Of a DNA stretch of 53,778 nucleotides, positions 1-7,908 are shown piece by piece (positions within the stretch are counted from its first letter, which is position 1; the number at the start of each line of letters is the position of its first letter). This DNA is from Clostridia bacterium. GTDB lineage: Bacteria > Bacillota > Clostridia > Oscillospirales > CAG-272. Under the pieces are notes generated by a model, which was not told where the DNA came from, searched no databases, and saw only the letters and a program-made list of their open reading frames with translations. The stretch is taken from contig JAGATA010000030.1 in the NCBI GenBank assembly GCA_017621475.1, forward strand, positions 1-53,778. Direction: 5' to 3'. The position numbers and the translations under genes are program-made.

Positions 1-539
1 GGTGTACGAATCATCTTATCAATTATAAGACCTTGAACAATGTGGTTCTTGTGAGACTTCAGTATTGGGTATCATTGGCGCAAAAGGATGAAAAACAGCT
101 ATTAGACCATCTCTTGAAAAACGGTCAAAAGCAACGGGTAAGCGAGACGGATATTGCCAAAAAAGAGCTTAACAAATCTCTTAAGCGGCAAAAGGAAATT
201 GATACGATGTTTGCAAAGCTATATGAGGATCACGCGATGGGCAAGATTGCCGAGCGTAATTACGATATGCTTTTGCACAAGTATCAAGACGAGCAAATTG
301 ATCTTGAAGAAAAGATTTCGATGCTCAAAACCAAACTATCTCAAAACGCCGAAACCGAGAGGAATGCAGAACGTTGGATCTCGCTGATACGGAAGTACAC
401 CGAGGTCACGGAATTGACAGCCCCTCTGCTCAACGAACTGATCGAGAAGATCGTTATTCACCAAGGCACAACAACAGAGGACGGATACCGCAACCAAGAG
501 ATTGAGATCTACTACCGCTTCATCGGTAAAATTGATTAA
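1..539 (+). CDS. Large serine recombinase, C-terminal part (5' end outside window)
   Basis: The frame is open from the first bases of the window to a TAA at 539, so only about 178 C-terminal residues are seen. The text resembles the C-terminal region of large serine recombinases of TnpX/conjugative-transposon type: a Cys-Thr-x-His-x-Ile segment right at the edge (end of the recombinase zinc ribbon), then VLVRLQYWVSLAQKDE, a long charged coiled coil (about residues 50-120), and the DUF4368-like tail with LIEKIVIHQG. The catalytic serine domain must lie upstream and cannot be checked. Such enzymes catalyse integration and excision and usually sit at one end of the element they move, so the left flank of this window is probably an integrated mobile element. 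The gene could equally be a remnant, since the N-terminus is not visible. Confidence 0.8.
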   Translation, partial: CTNHLINYKTLNNVVLVRLQYWVSLAQKDEKQLLDHLLKNGQKQRVSETDIAKKELNKSLKRQKEIDTMFAKLYEDHAMGKIAERNYDMLLHKYQDEQIDLEEKISMLKTKLSQNAETERNAERWISLIRKYTEVTELTAPLLNELIEKIVIHQGTTTEDGYRNQEIEIYYRFIGKID

Positions 540-560
540 CGAATTGAATATATAAAAAAA

Positions 561-603
561 GCAGTGCTTCGTATGTCCTTAATTAAGGCATACGAAGCAC
601 TGC
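561..603. terminator. Long palindrome after the recombinase gene
   Basis: A 15-bp perfect inverted repeat (561-575 with 589-603, GCAGTGCTTCGTATG) surrounds an inner palindrome CCTTAATTAAGG. On the minus strand it is followed directly by a run of seven T, so it can act as an intrinsic terminator for leftward transcription. On the plus strand it lies 21 bp after the recombinase stop. It could also be an element-end structure. Confidence 0.55.
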
Positions 604-622
604 ATTTGTGTCCACAAATGCA
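601..622. repeat. 10-bp perfect inverted repeat
   Basis: TGCATTTGTG (601-610) and its exact complement (613-622) are separated by 2 bp and overlap the right edge of the preceding palindrome by three bases. It is the second in a chain of three consecutive palindromes. Confidence 0.6.
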
Positions 623-664
623 AAAATACGGCATACCTCTTTTGAGATATACCGTATTCTTGCA
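619..664 (-). terminator. Stem-loop, probable terminator of the leftward operon
   Basis: Arms 619-639 and 644-664 pair at 18 of 21 positions around a TTTT loop. Read on the minus strand the inner stem ends in TTTTT, giving a rho-independent terminator about 50 bp after the stop of the 713-3655 gene. A further small stem (TTTAGAG/CTCTAAA, 674-692) lies between it and that gene. Confidence 0.6.
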
Positions 665-712
665 AAACTATCCTTTAGAGTACTGCTCTAAAATCTCGTC
701 CTTTTTTGTTTA

Positions 713-3655
713 TCAAATATAGAATTTTGAAATAAGATAGAAAGGTATCGCCCAGAAAGCCTGGAAGAGCGCGGGATATACGGACCAAAAATCTGTATAT
801 GTATCCGTAAAAATGAGCACGCCCATTATCACAGCGCCTATAAGCGCAGATACTGCTTTTATAACAAAGTTTACCTTGGAAACTTTTTGTATTCTGTCGC
901 AAAGAAGGATGGATTTAACAAGTCCTTTTACAGAGCCTGTGGAAACGATGGCAGCATTCTTCGCTTTTACGCGTCTGCTTGTTGTATCGTCCCTTTCTCC
1001 CTTGATAACCCTGAGGGGATATTCTTCGGGAGAAAGTTTATTCTTATAGAATATATCAGTATCTATGCAAGGGTCATTGGAGCGAACGGAAACGCAGATT
1101 CCCGCTTCGCAAAGATGTTTAACAAGATAGTGGAAATCGGAGGAAACTTTATATTCAATATAGAATTTAGCAATGATCTCCTCGTCACAAGCAAGGTAAA
1201 GGATACGTCTGTTTGTTTTGCCTTCCCAATGCTCGTCTCCCGTTTCATAAATAGTCTGGAAGCACTGTGCGTCCATATACTGCGGAACGCCGAGCACGAT
1301 ATGCTTGCCGTCCACCATTGTGTCTATACCCATATCGGAAAGAACGCGAAGCTCTACGTTTTCGGGCTCGGAAGCGTCGAGTGTTGCCTGCTTAAATACC
1401 TTTGCAAGCGGACCGCCCACAAGCGAGCACGCCGCGGAAGCGTAATAGATTACGTTTTCGATCTTGTTATTTTCGATAACCTTAACACCCTTGATGCGAA
1501 CGCCGTCTTTGCCGAAAGCATCGTTATCGGAAAGAGTGATAACAGCCATTTTTTCCACCATTTCGGGAGCAACGTCGCCGATTATAGCGGATGCGTTGGA
1601 GTAAGCGCGCACAGAGCTCATATAAACGGGAAGCTCATAAGAAAGGAATACAGCCGCAGGAGCGCACATGAGGAACGCCGCATAAGCATTGGAAACGCTT
1701 CCGTAAACGCCCGCTTCTGCCACAAATGCAGAGACAAGGCCGAAAGCAACTGAAAATGCAAATATAACGGGAATAAGCACGCGAAGCTGCTTGTAAGAGG
1801 AAGGTTTTTCCCTCTTTCTTGAGAGGTAGCCATCTACAAAATCTGCATTAACAACGCTGTAAGCCTGTGCTTTTTCTGTCATATGCTCTGCAAATTCAAT
1901 AGCTTCGGGGGATTTTTTGCCGTTCTTCATAAGAGTAACGGCATATTTATTCTTTCTGGAAGAAATTATCTTAAACGTAAATATTTCTTTGCGAACGGAA
2001 ATAAATGTTGCCAAGAGGCAGAACAAAACGCAAACCGCAAAGGGGAAGTTAAACATCTTCATGTTCTTACCGCCGGCAAATATAGCAACAGCGGAAGTAA
2101 CTATCGACATAAAGAACGATATAAGCAAAACACTGTCGGGCGTAAAATTAAATTTCGCAAGCGACTTTGCCGCGGAAATAAGGTTTTCGCAAACAAGCAA
2201 TGCACAAACGAAGAGAAGCGCCCATTCAACGGTTGCATATCCTGCAGCTGTCTGCATAAAAGCAGGAAGACTCGCCCCGAATATACCTATATTTTCAATA
2301 GCGAAAAGAAATACTGCAAATACCGCGCAAATAGCCATACGGATGCGGACGAAATTATATTTGTGCTTGTATGCGGCGAACAATTCTTTGTTCTGCTCGA
2401 AGGAGTTATATTCGTTGGGATCTTCTTTCTCCGGTTCTTCTTGAACTTCGGTTTCGGACGTCGTTTCAAGAGTTGTATATGCCGTTTCATCGAAGATGTC
2501 CTTGGGGATCTCGTTTTCAGTTCCTCTGCGGGAATCGATTCCGAAGGCTTTCATCATCGCCGTATCGGTCATCATAGCTTCTGTTTCTTCCGTTATGCCA
2601 TCGTCATCATCGGGAAGCTCTTCAGGTTCTTCTATTTCCGGCTCATAAGAGTCAAGCAAAGAAGTGTCTTCGATATGGTTTTCAAGAATTTCTTCCGTCG
2701 GGGAAATATCGTCATCGTATATTTCCTCATCGTCATCCTCGAAAATTTCATCGGGGATCTGCGCGGAAATTTCTTCGGAAATCTCTTCCGGGATTTCCTC
2801 TTCAAGAAGTTCCTCTTCGTCTTCGTTCAGAGCTTCTTCAAGGGGTTCTTCGGAATATGTATTTTCTTCGTAAGCCTCTTGTGCAACGATCTCATTTTCG
2901 TTTATTTCGGAATCAAAGGAATCTTTTTCAAGAATGGTGTCAAACACTGTGGTTTCTGCCGTCTGTTCCATTTCGCCGTCAAGAATTTCAGGTTCGGGTT
3001 CAGAGACAACTTCTTCTGCTTCATCTTCGTGCATAAGGGATTTAAGCCAAGCAAAAATAGATTTTTTACGCTTTTTCGGCTTTTCCTCGATAACAACAGG
3101 CTCTTCCTCTTCGAGGCTGTTGTTATCCTCTGCCTGTTCTTCCTGCACGATGTCATAGCTTTCCGTATCGGGACGGAAAAGTTCCATCTCTTCCGGCGTT
3201 TTATGCTCGAAATGTTCTTCCTCAAAGGGAAATTCGGGTTCTTCGTCTGCAAATATCTGTTCTTTTGCAGGGGAACAACCGTCAAACACGCTTTCTTTCA
3301 TTTCGTCATAAGAAAGTATTTTTGCACCGGACTTTTTCTGAATGTTGATAATATGCTTGTGAAGATTTTCATAATCTGTTTCGCGCAAGCTCATATCAAA
3401 GTGGGAAGATGCAAGGTAACTGTCAAAAAGGAACTTAAATTCCGCATCGGAAAGAGAGCTCATATCTATTTGAGCGCTTTCAAAAGCGGAGTTGGCAGCG
3501 TTTTCAAGCTGTTCCGGGTCGATATCGCCGTTATTTTCTGCGATATCTTTAACGATGGTATCTTCTTTATACTGCGCGTTAAGACCGCGAAGAAGTTCAT
3601 CGGCGGAAGTTCCGAAAACGCCGGCGGAAGTTTTAATTTCGTCGGTGTTCGCCAT
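713..3655 (-). CDS. Membrane protein resembling a catalytically dead P-type ATPase, with long acidic N-terminal region
   Basis: 980 residues. I start at ATG 3655 because GGAGG lies 8 bases upstream; an upstream in-frame TTG (3670) would overlap that site. Residues 1-115 look helical and globular. About 120-420 is an extremely Glu/Asp-rich, low-complexity, probably disordered stretch. From about 435 come membrane segments laid out like a heavy-metal P-type ATPase: four helices, a small cytosolic part, two more helices with MCAPAA where these pumps have a CPC-type motif, a large cytosolic part, and two C-terminal helices. The phosphorylation motif DKTGT is replaced by SDNDAF (near 710), the TGD motif by RSND, and no GDGxND motif exists. 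It therefore should not form a phosphoenzyme. Family assignment is by pattern and order only. It lies 42 bp downstream of rlmB, probably in the same operon. Function unknown; a scaffold or sensor role is speculation. Confidence 0.75.
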   Translation of the reverse strand: MANTDEIKTSAGVFGTSADELLRGLNAQYKEDTIVKDIAENNGDIDPEQLENAANSAFESAQIDMSSLSDAEFKFLFDSYLASSHFDMSLRETDYENLHKHIINIQKKSGAKILSYDEMKESVFDGCSPAKEQIFADEEPEFPFEEEHFEHKTPEEMELFRPDTESYDIVQEEQAEDNNSLEEEEPVVIEEKPKKRKKSIFAWLKSLMHEDEAEEVVSEPEPEILDGEMEQTAETTVFDTILEKDSFDSEINENEIVAQEAYEENTYSEEPLEEALNEDEEELLEEEIPEEISEEISAQIPDEIFEDDDEEIYDDDISPTEEILENHIEDTSLLDSYEPEIEEPEELPDDDDGITEETEAMMTDTAMMKAFGIDSRRGTENEIPKDIFDETAYTTLETTSETEVQEEPEKEDPNEYNSFEQNKELFAAYKHKYNFVRIRMAICAVFAVFLFAIENIGIFGASLPAFMQTAAGYATVEWALLFVCALLVCENLISAAKSLAKFNFTPDSVLLISFFMSIVTSAVAIFAGGKNMKMFNFPFAVCVLFCLLATFISVRKEIFTFKIISSRKNKYAVTLMKNGKKSPEAIEFAEHMTEKAQAYSVVNADFVDGYLSRKREKPSSYKQLRVLIPVIFAFSVAFGLVSAFVAEAGVYGSVSNAYAAFLMCAPAAVFLSYELPVYMSSVRAYSNASAIIGDVAPEMVEKMAVITLSDNDAFGKDGVRIKGVKVIENNKIENVIYYASAACSLVGGPLAKVFKQATLDASEPENVELRVLSDMGIDTMVDGKHIVLGVPQYMDAQCFQTIYETGDEHWEGKTNRRILYLACDEEIIAKFYIEYKVSSDFHYLVKHLCEAGICVSVRSNDPCIDTDIFYKNKLSPEEYPLRVIKGERDDTTSRRVKAKNAAIVSTGSVKGLVKSILLCDRIQKVSKVNFVIKAVSALIGAVIMGVLIFTDTYTDFWSVYPALFQAFWAIPFYLISKFYI

Positions 3656-3697
3656 AAATTTATCCTCCAAATATTTATTTTATTGAAAATGAATTGC

Positions 3698-4498
3698 TCA
3701 TTTATTTCTTTGCTTATAAGCCGCATCAAAAAGCAGAACGGATGCAGCCGTAGAAACGTTAAGAGAGTTTACTTTTCCGTACATCGGGATGGAAACAAGG
3801 AAATCACATTTTTCTTTCACAAGTCTGGAAACGCCGTTTCCTTCGCTACCCATAACGATAGCGCAAGGAAGGTCAAAATCCGTGTTGTGGTAATCTGCGC
3901 CGCCTGCTTCCGCCGCAAATGTCCAAACGCCCATTTCTTTAAGATCGTCTATTGCAGAAGCGATATTTGTTACCTTTGCAATAGGAAGATGCTCTGCCGC
4001 GCCGGCGCTTGCTTTAAAGACGGTCTGACCAAGGGCAGGAGCGTGTCTCTTGCCGATAACAAGACCGTGCGCACCCGCGCCTTCGCAGCAACGGATTATA
4101 GCGCCGATATTATGCGGGTCTTCTATACCATCGCACACGATGATAAGAGGTTTTTCTCCCCTTTCGGCGGCGATCTCAATAATACGTTCAAGAGAAACGT
4201 ATTCTTTTGCAGAGGCGATAGCCGCAACGCCCTGATGTGCGTTGCCGCCCGCAAGCGCATCAAGCTTAAACTTGTCCGTTTCCGCAACGTTTATACCGCG
4301 AGAGCGAGCTTCCGCATATATCTTTGTAACGGAGCCTTCGCGCTCGCCTTTCTGAATGTATATCTTTTCTATTCCGCGACCGCTTTTGAGAAGCTCCAAC
4401 ACGGGGTTTCTGCCGACGATAACGTTACCGTCTGCGGCTTCATCGTTATTTTTCTCTCCCTTTTCGCGGAAATTTTTTCTGTTCTTATTGTATTCCAT
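3698..4498 (-). CDS. rlmB: 23S rRNA 2'-O-methyltransferase, TrmH/SpoU family (RlmB-like)
   Basis: 266 residues from ATG 4498, with AAGGA 8 bases upstream; an upstream TTG would overlap the preceding gene. The protein has the short N-terminal substrate-binding domain (VIVGRNPVLELL) and the SPOUT knot core with its three motifs: NIGAIIRCCEGAG, IVMGSEGNGVSR and SIPMYGKVNSLNVSTAASV. These form the S-adenosylmethionine site and dimer interface. RlmB methylates a guanosine ribose in the 23S peptidyl-transferase region (G2251 in E. coli). The exact target here is inferred from the RlmB-like length and N-terminal domain; TrmH-type tRNA methylation is the less likely alternative. It follows the lipoprotein gene by 11 bp. 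Confidence 0.9.
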   Translation of the reverse strand: MEYNKNRKNFREKGEKNNDEAADGNVIVGRNPVLELLKSGRGIEKIYIQKGEREGSVTKIYAEARSRGINVAETDKFKLDALAGGNAHQGVAAIASAKEYVSLERIIEIAAERGEKPLIIVCDGIEDPHNIGAIIRCCEGAGAHGLVIGKRHAPALGQTVFKASAGAAEHLPIAKVTNIASAIDDLKEMGVWTFAAEAGGADYHNTDFDLPCAIVMGSEGNGVSRLVKEKCDFLVSIPMYGKVNSLNVSTAASVLLFDAAYKQRNK

Positions 4499-4509
4499 AA
4501 TTATTGTCC

Positions 4510-5064
4510 TTATCTTTGAGCGGAGTACCAACGCAGGAAAGTGTCAAGTCCGAGGGCGCGTGTAAGAACCGCGTTTTCACCGATATGACCGAGAATAATC
4601 TTTCCCTCATCGGAAAGAACAACGGTTACATCAGTTTTTTTGATATAACGAACCTCAAAATTTCCGCTGTTGATAATTTCCTTGATATAATGGGAAGCGT
4701 TTCCCGTACCTATAGCCATGCTCTCCTCTACCGTAGCGATAAGAGAAGCAAAATCAACATATGAAAGCTTTATATCATAGTTTTTTGCATCTGCCGAAGC
4801 TTCACCGTTATAGGTATATTCAACATATGAGAAAAGCGTCTTTGCAATTTCCGTCTGTTCTTCCGAAAGAAGACCTGCACAGGAGGAAATATTGGCAAAA
4901 TAATCCGCAGAACCGTCATCAACACATTCGCCCATTGCCACTGTATCAAATTTTTTTACCGATACAAAAAAAGATTCGAAAGTGTCCAGCGGAGTTCCGC
5001 AAGAGGTAAGCGCCGTGAGCAAAACGACCAGCGCCAAAGCAAAAGAAAAAATTCTTTTTTTCAA
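4510..5064 (-). CDS. Small lipoprotein of unknown function
   Basis: 184 residues starting at TTG 5064, seven bases after GGAGG. The N-terminus is a lipoprotein signal: Lys-Lys-Arg, a hydrophobic stretch, and lipobox LTSC with Cys22 as the lipidation site. The mature part (about 160 residues) is mixed alpha/beta with no motif I can name and resembles the small DUF-type lipoproteins frequent in Clostridia. It is the first gene of a probable three-gene leftward operon (lipoprotein, rlmB, P-type-ATPase-like protein) and has its own promoter in the divergent region shared with the GH29 gene. Confidence 0.75.
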   Translation of the reverse strand: MKKRIFSFALALVVLLTALTSCGTPLDTFESFFVSVKKFDTVAMGECVDDGSADYFANISSCAGLLSEEQTEIAKTLFSYVEYTYNGEASADAKNYDIKLSYVDFASLIATVEESMAIGTGNASHYIKEIINSGNFEVRYIKKTDVTVVLSDEGKIILGHIGENAVLTRALGLDTFLRWYSAQR

Positions 5065-5134
5065 AAAATCGCCTCCGTATCCATAATTACGTAAAAATAG
5101 GCATATGACCCTAGTGTAATTATGATTTTCTTAT

Positions 5135-5163
5135 ATTGTATCACAAATATGCGTTTTTGTACA
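5135..5163 (-). promoter_or_regulatory. SigA-type promoter for the lipoprotein-rlmB operon
   Basis: On the minus strand TGTACA (5158-5163), 17 bp, TACAAT (5135-5140), with an extended -10 TGA just upstream. It gives a leader of about 60 bases before TTG 5064. Confidence 0.6.
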
Positions 5164-5230
5164 CATTTTTTTGAAAGTATTTGAATTTTTTTGAAAAAGA
5201 AAAAATATTTTTTTGAATCCTGTGCTAATG

Positions 5231-5259
5231 TTGACAACAAGGAAGTTTTATGGTAAAAT
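5231..5259 (+). promoter_or_regulatory. SigA-type promoter for the GH29 gene
   Basis: TTGACA (5231-5236), 17 bp, TAAAAT (5254-5259). Predicted start about 5266, 26 bases before the ATG. The -10 box covers an upstream in-frame ATG (5250), which therefore cannot be the start. Confidence 0.75.
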
Positions 5260-5291
5260 TTCACAAACGGAAAACACTCAAGGAGGTTTTT

Positions 5292-6374
5292 ATGAGTAAA
5301 AACAACACCGTTTCGGAACAACACGCCATAATCGGCAATACTTCGGCGCAGAATGTCAATTTCACACGAACAACAGATCCCGGCGCAAAATGGTTTTATG
5401 AACCCGTGCAGCTCGGGTTGTTTATACACTTCGGCATTTCCGCGGTTCACGGAGACCTTGATATATCATGGGGTATGATGGATAATCCCGTCCGCCGTCA
5501 AAAAGGCAACGGTATTGTAACGCCGCGCGAATATTGGGCTCTTGCCGAAAAATTTGATCCCAAAAACTACGATCCCGAAAAATGGCTTTCTGCCGCAAAA
5601 GAGGCAGGCTTTACCTACGCCGTACTCACAACGCGCCATCACGACGGTTTTGCGCTTTGGCCCTCCGATGCAGGGGATTTTTCCACAAAAAATTATATGA
5701 ACGGAAGAGACCTTGTGCGCGAATACGCGGATGCTTGCCGCAAGTTAGGTCTTAAAGTGGGATTTTACTATTCCCCGCCCGATTGGCGCTTCGATCAAAA
5801 ATACCGTTCTTTTGCCATCGGATCCCGCACGGAGGAAAACCCGGACAGACCTCACGGGGATATAGACCACAAGCCCATCAAAGGCGACCTTCCCGCAATG
5901 CCCGAAGAGCATTTCGATAGCTATATAGAATATATGAACGCCCAGGTAAGAGAGCTTCTTACAAATTACGGACAGATAGATCTTCTTTGGTTCGATGGCT
6001 CTGTAAAAGATGTTAGCCGCGCTATATCTATCGAAGAAATCCGTGCACTTCAGCCCCAGATAGTCGTAAACGACCGCCTGTGGGGTTGGGGCATCGGTGA
6101 CTATTGCTCCAAATTTGAATGTCAGCTTCCCAAGGAAGACCCCGGTATGCCTTGGGAGACTTGCCAGATATGGCACGTCGGCGGGGGTTGGTCCTGGGTA
6201 AAAAACGCAGATAAATACCGCGACCTTGAAACAACACTCCATCAGTATGAGGTTTGCAAAAAATGGGGCGGCAACCTGCTTCTCAACGTAGCTCCCGATG
6301 CAGACGGAAACTTGCCCGAAGCATATTACAAGAGTGTAAAAGAATTTGGAGAAGCCATAAAAGAAGGCAAATAA
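5292..6374 (+). CDS. Alpha-L-fucosidase-like glycoside hydrolase, GH29
   Basis: 360 residues from ATG 5292, which follows AAGGAGG by 6 bases. There is no signal peptide, so it should act in the cytoplasm on imported oligosaccharides. GH29 signatures: LGLFIHFGIS (about 41-50), AEKFDP and a Trp-containing segment, TRHHDGF (114-120; the His pair contacts fucose in this family), and LLWFDGS with Asp235 as the expected nucleophile. The catalytic barrel is complete, but the C-terminal beta-sandwich of longer fucosidases is missing, which is common in short bacterial members. Substrate is inferred from family; some short GH29-like proteins act on other deoxysugars. It is a single-gene unit with its own promoter and a terminator shared with pyk. 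Confidence 0.88.
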   Translation: MSKNNTVSEQHAIIGNTSAQNVNFTRTTDPGAKWFYEPVQLGLFIHFGISAVHGDLDISWGMMDNPVRRQKGNGIVTPREYWALAEKFDPKNYDPEKWLSAAKEAGFTYAVLTTRHHDGFALWPSDAGDFSTKNYMNGRDLVREYADACRKLGLKVGFYYSPPDWRFDQKYRSFAIGSRTEENPDRPHGDIDHKPIKGDLPAMPEEHFDSYIEYMNAQVRELLTNYGQIDLLWFDGSVKDVSRAISIEEIRALQPQIVVNDRLWGWGIGDYCSKFECQLPKEDPGMPWETCQIWHVGGGWSWVKNADKYRDLETTLHQYEVCKKWGGNLLLNVAPDADGNLPEAYYKSVKEFGEAIKEGK

Positions 6375-6379
6375 ACGCT

Positions 6380-6409
6380 AAAAACGGTCAGCTTACGCTG
6401 ACCGTTTTT
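6380..6409. terminator. Bidirectional intrinsic terminator between GH29 gene and pyk
   Basis: A perfect 12-bp stem AAAACGGTCAGC (6381-6392) with its complement (6397-6408) and loop TTAC. It has A-rich and T-rich flanks on both strands and sits between two convergent genes. Confidence 0.9.
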
Positions 6410-6413
6410 GATG

Positions 6414-7826
6414 TTACATTTCCTCTACTTTGATAAGGCTCGTTTTACCGGACTGACCCGATGTGTCGCCGCCCGTGATAACTATTTTTTCGCCTTTTGA
6501 AAGACCGAGAGTCTGTTTTGCAATATTTTTTGCCATATAGAAAAGCACGTCGGTTGAAGTAAACTGCTCGCATATCGCGGGAATAACACCCCAGGAAAGA
6601 GCAAGCTTTCTCCACGTATTCTCATTTGTCGTAAGACCGATTATCGGCACAGGGGAACGAAAGCGCGAAACCATTCGCGCCGTCATACCCGAAAGAGAGC
6701 AAGCAACAACGGCTTTTGCACCCAGGTCTATACCCATTGCGCACGTCGCGTGGGAAATAGCGTCCACGGAGTTCTGTATCTTAAATTCGGAACCGTAGAA
6801 AAGCTTCTTATAATCGATATTGCTTTCCGTTGTTTGTGCGATCTTCGCCATCGTCTGAACGGCAAGAACGGGGTATTTACCCGCAGCCGTTTCTCCCGAA
6901 AGCATGATAGCGCTTGTGCCATCGTAAACAGCATTTGCAACGTCGGATATTTCCGCACGGGTGGGACGCGGATTGTGTATCATAGATTCGAGCATTTCTG
7001 TTGCCGTGATAACTCGCTTACCAAGCATAGTGCATTTACGGATAAGTGTTTTCTGCATAGCAGGAAGCTGTTCAAAAGGCACTTCCACACCCATATCGCC
7101 GCGCGCAACCATAACACCATCGCAATATTCGCATATTTCTTCTATATTATCAAATCCGGATTGGTTTTCGATCTTCGCAATAAGCTCCACATCCTGCGCG
7201 TCTATTTCTTTAAGATATTTGTGTACATCGATAAGATCCTGTTTATTTGAAACAAAGGAGCAAGCTATGAAATCGATGCCGTTTGCAACGCCGAAAGCAA
7301 TATCTGCCTTATCCTGCTCGGAAAGATATTTCTGGTGCATCACCTTTCCGGGGAAGCTCATACTCTTTCTGTCGGAAAGCTCGCCGCCGCAGACAACGCG
7401 GCAAATTATTTCGCTTCCCTCGATCTTCTCAACATCAAAAGAAAGCAAACCGTTGTTAAGAAGTATCTTATCCCCAACGGAAAGCTCCTCTGTAAGCTTA
7501 TCATAGCTTACGGAAACGCGGTTCTCGTTTCCTATTATATCTTCTGTTGTAAATACGAACGTATCGCCCTCCGCAAGCTTGATTTTGCCGTTTTCAAAGG
7601 TCTTTATGCGGTATTCGGGACCTTTCGTATCAAGCATTATCGCAACAGGAACGCCAAGATCTTCACGAACTTTTTTGATAAGATCCATTCTTCGCTTGTG
7701 ATCTGCGTGCGTGTTGTGCGAGAAGTTGAGTCTTGCCACATTCATTCCCGCTTTGCAAAGTCCTGCAATGATCTCTACATTTTCGCTGGCAGGACCGATC
7801 GTACAAACAATTTTTGTTTTTCTCAT
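6414..7826 (-). CDS. pyk: Pyruvate kinase
   Basis: 470 residues. It transfers phosphate from phosphoenolpyruvate to ADP, the last ATP-yielding step of glycolysis. Visible features: N-terminal TKIVCTIGPAS, NFSH (substrate and K+ site), the B-domain lid (about 70-170), AKIENQSGFDNIEEI with the catalytic lysine, and the signature GVMVARGDMGVEVP. The C-terminal regulatory domain is complete, but the extra PEP-utiliser domain found in Bacillus-type enzymes is absent. ATG 7826 follows GGAG by 8 bases. It is transcribed alone, with a probable promoter overlapping the stop of the upstream GH39 gene. Confidence 0.97.
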   Translation of the reverse strand: MRKTKIVCTIGPASENVEIIAGLCKAGMNVARLNFSHNTHADHKRRMDLIKKVREDLGVPVAIMLDTKGPEYRIKTFENGKIKLAEGDTFVFTTEDIIGNENRVSVSYDKLTEELSVGDKILLNNGLLSFDVEKIEGSEIICRVVCGGELSDRKSMSFPGKVMHQKYLSEQDKADIAFGVANGIDFIACSFVSNKQDLIDVHKYLKEIDAQDVELIAKIENQSGFDNIEEICEYCDGVMVARGDMGVEVPFEQLPAMQKTLIRKCTMLGKRVITATEMLESMIHNPRPTRAEISDVANAVYDGTSAIMLSGETAAGKYPVLAVQTMAKIAQTTESNIDYKKLFYGSEFKIQNSVDAISHATCAMGIDLGAKAVVACSLSGMTARMVSRFRSPVPIIGLTTNENTWRKLALSWGVIPAICEQFTSTDVLFYMAKNIAKQTLGLSKGEKIVITGGDTSGQSGKTSLIKVEEM

Positions 7827-7879
7827 AATTTTATCTCCGTAAAATAAATGCTTTATAATTTCGCGGTAAATCCGCGCAA

Positions 7880-7908
7880 ATTATCTTTATTATTTTTATA
7901 ATTATCAA
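7880..7908 (-). promoter_or_regulatory. Possible promoter for pyk
   Basis: On the minus strand TTGATA (7903-7908), 17 bp, GATAAT (7880-7885). A small stem CGCGG/CCGCG lies in the leader. The -35 box overlaps the stop codon of the GH39 gene. Confidence 0.45.

Noticed and set aside
713..3655. Functional metal-transporting P-type ATPase
   Set aside because: The phosphorylation Asp motif, TGD and GDG motifs are all missing.
1883..4519. Long plus-strand open frame of about 878 codons
   Set aside because: It is the antisense shadow of the Glu/Asp-rich gene and rlmB: its translation is Phe/Arg/Cys-rich without domains and it has no credible start site.
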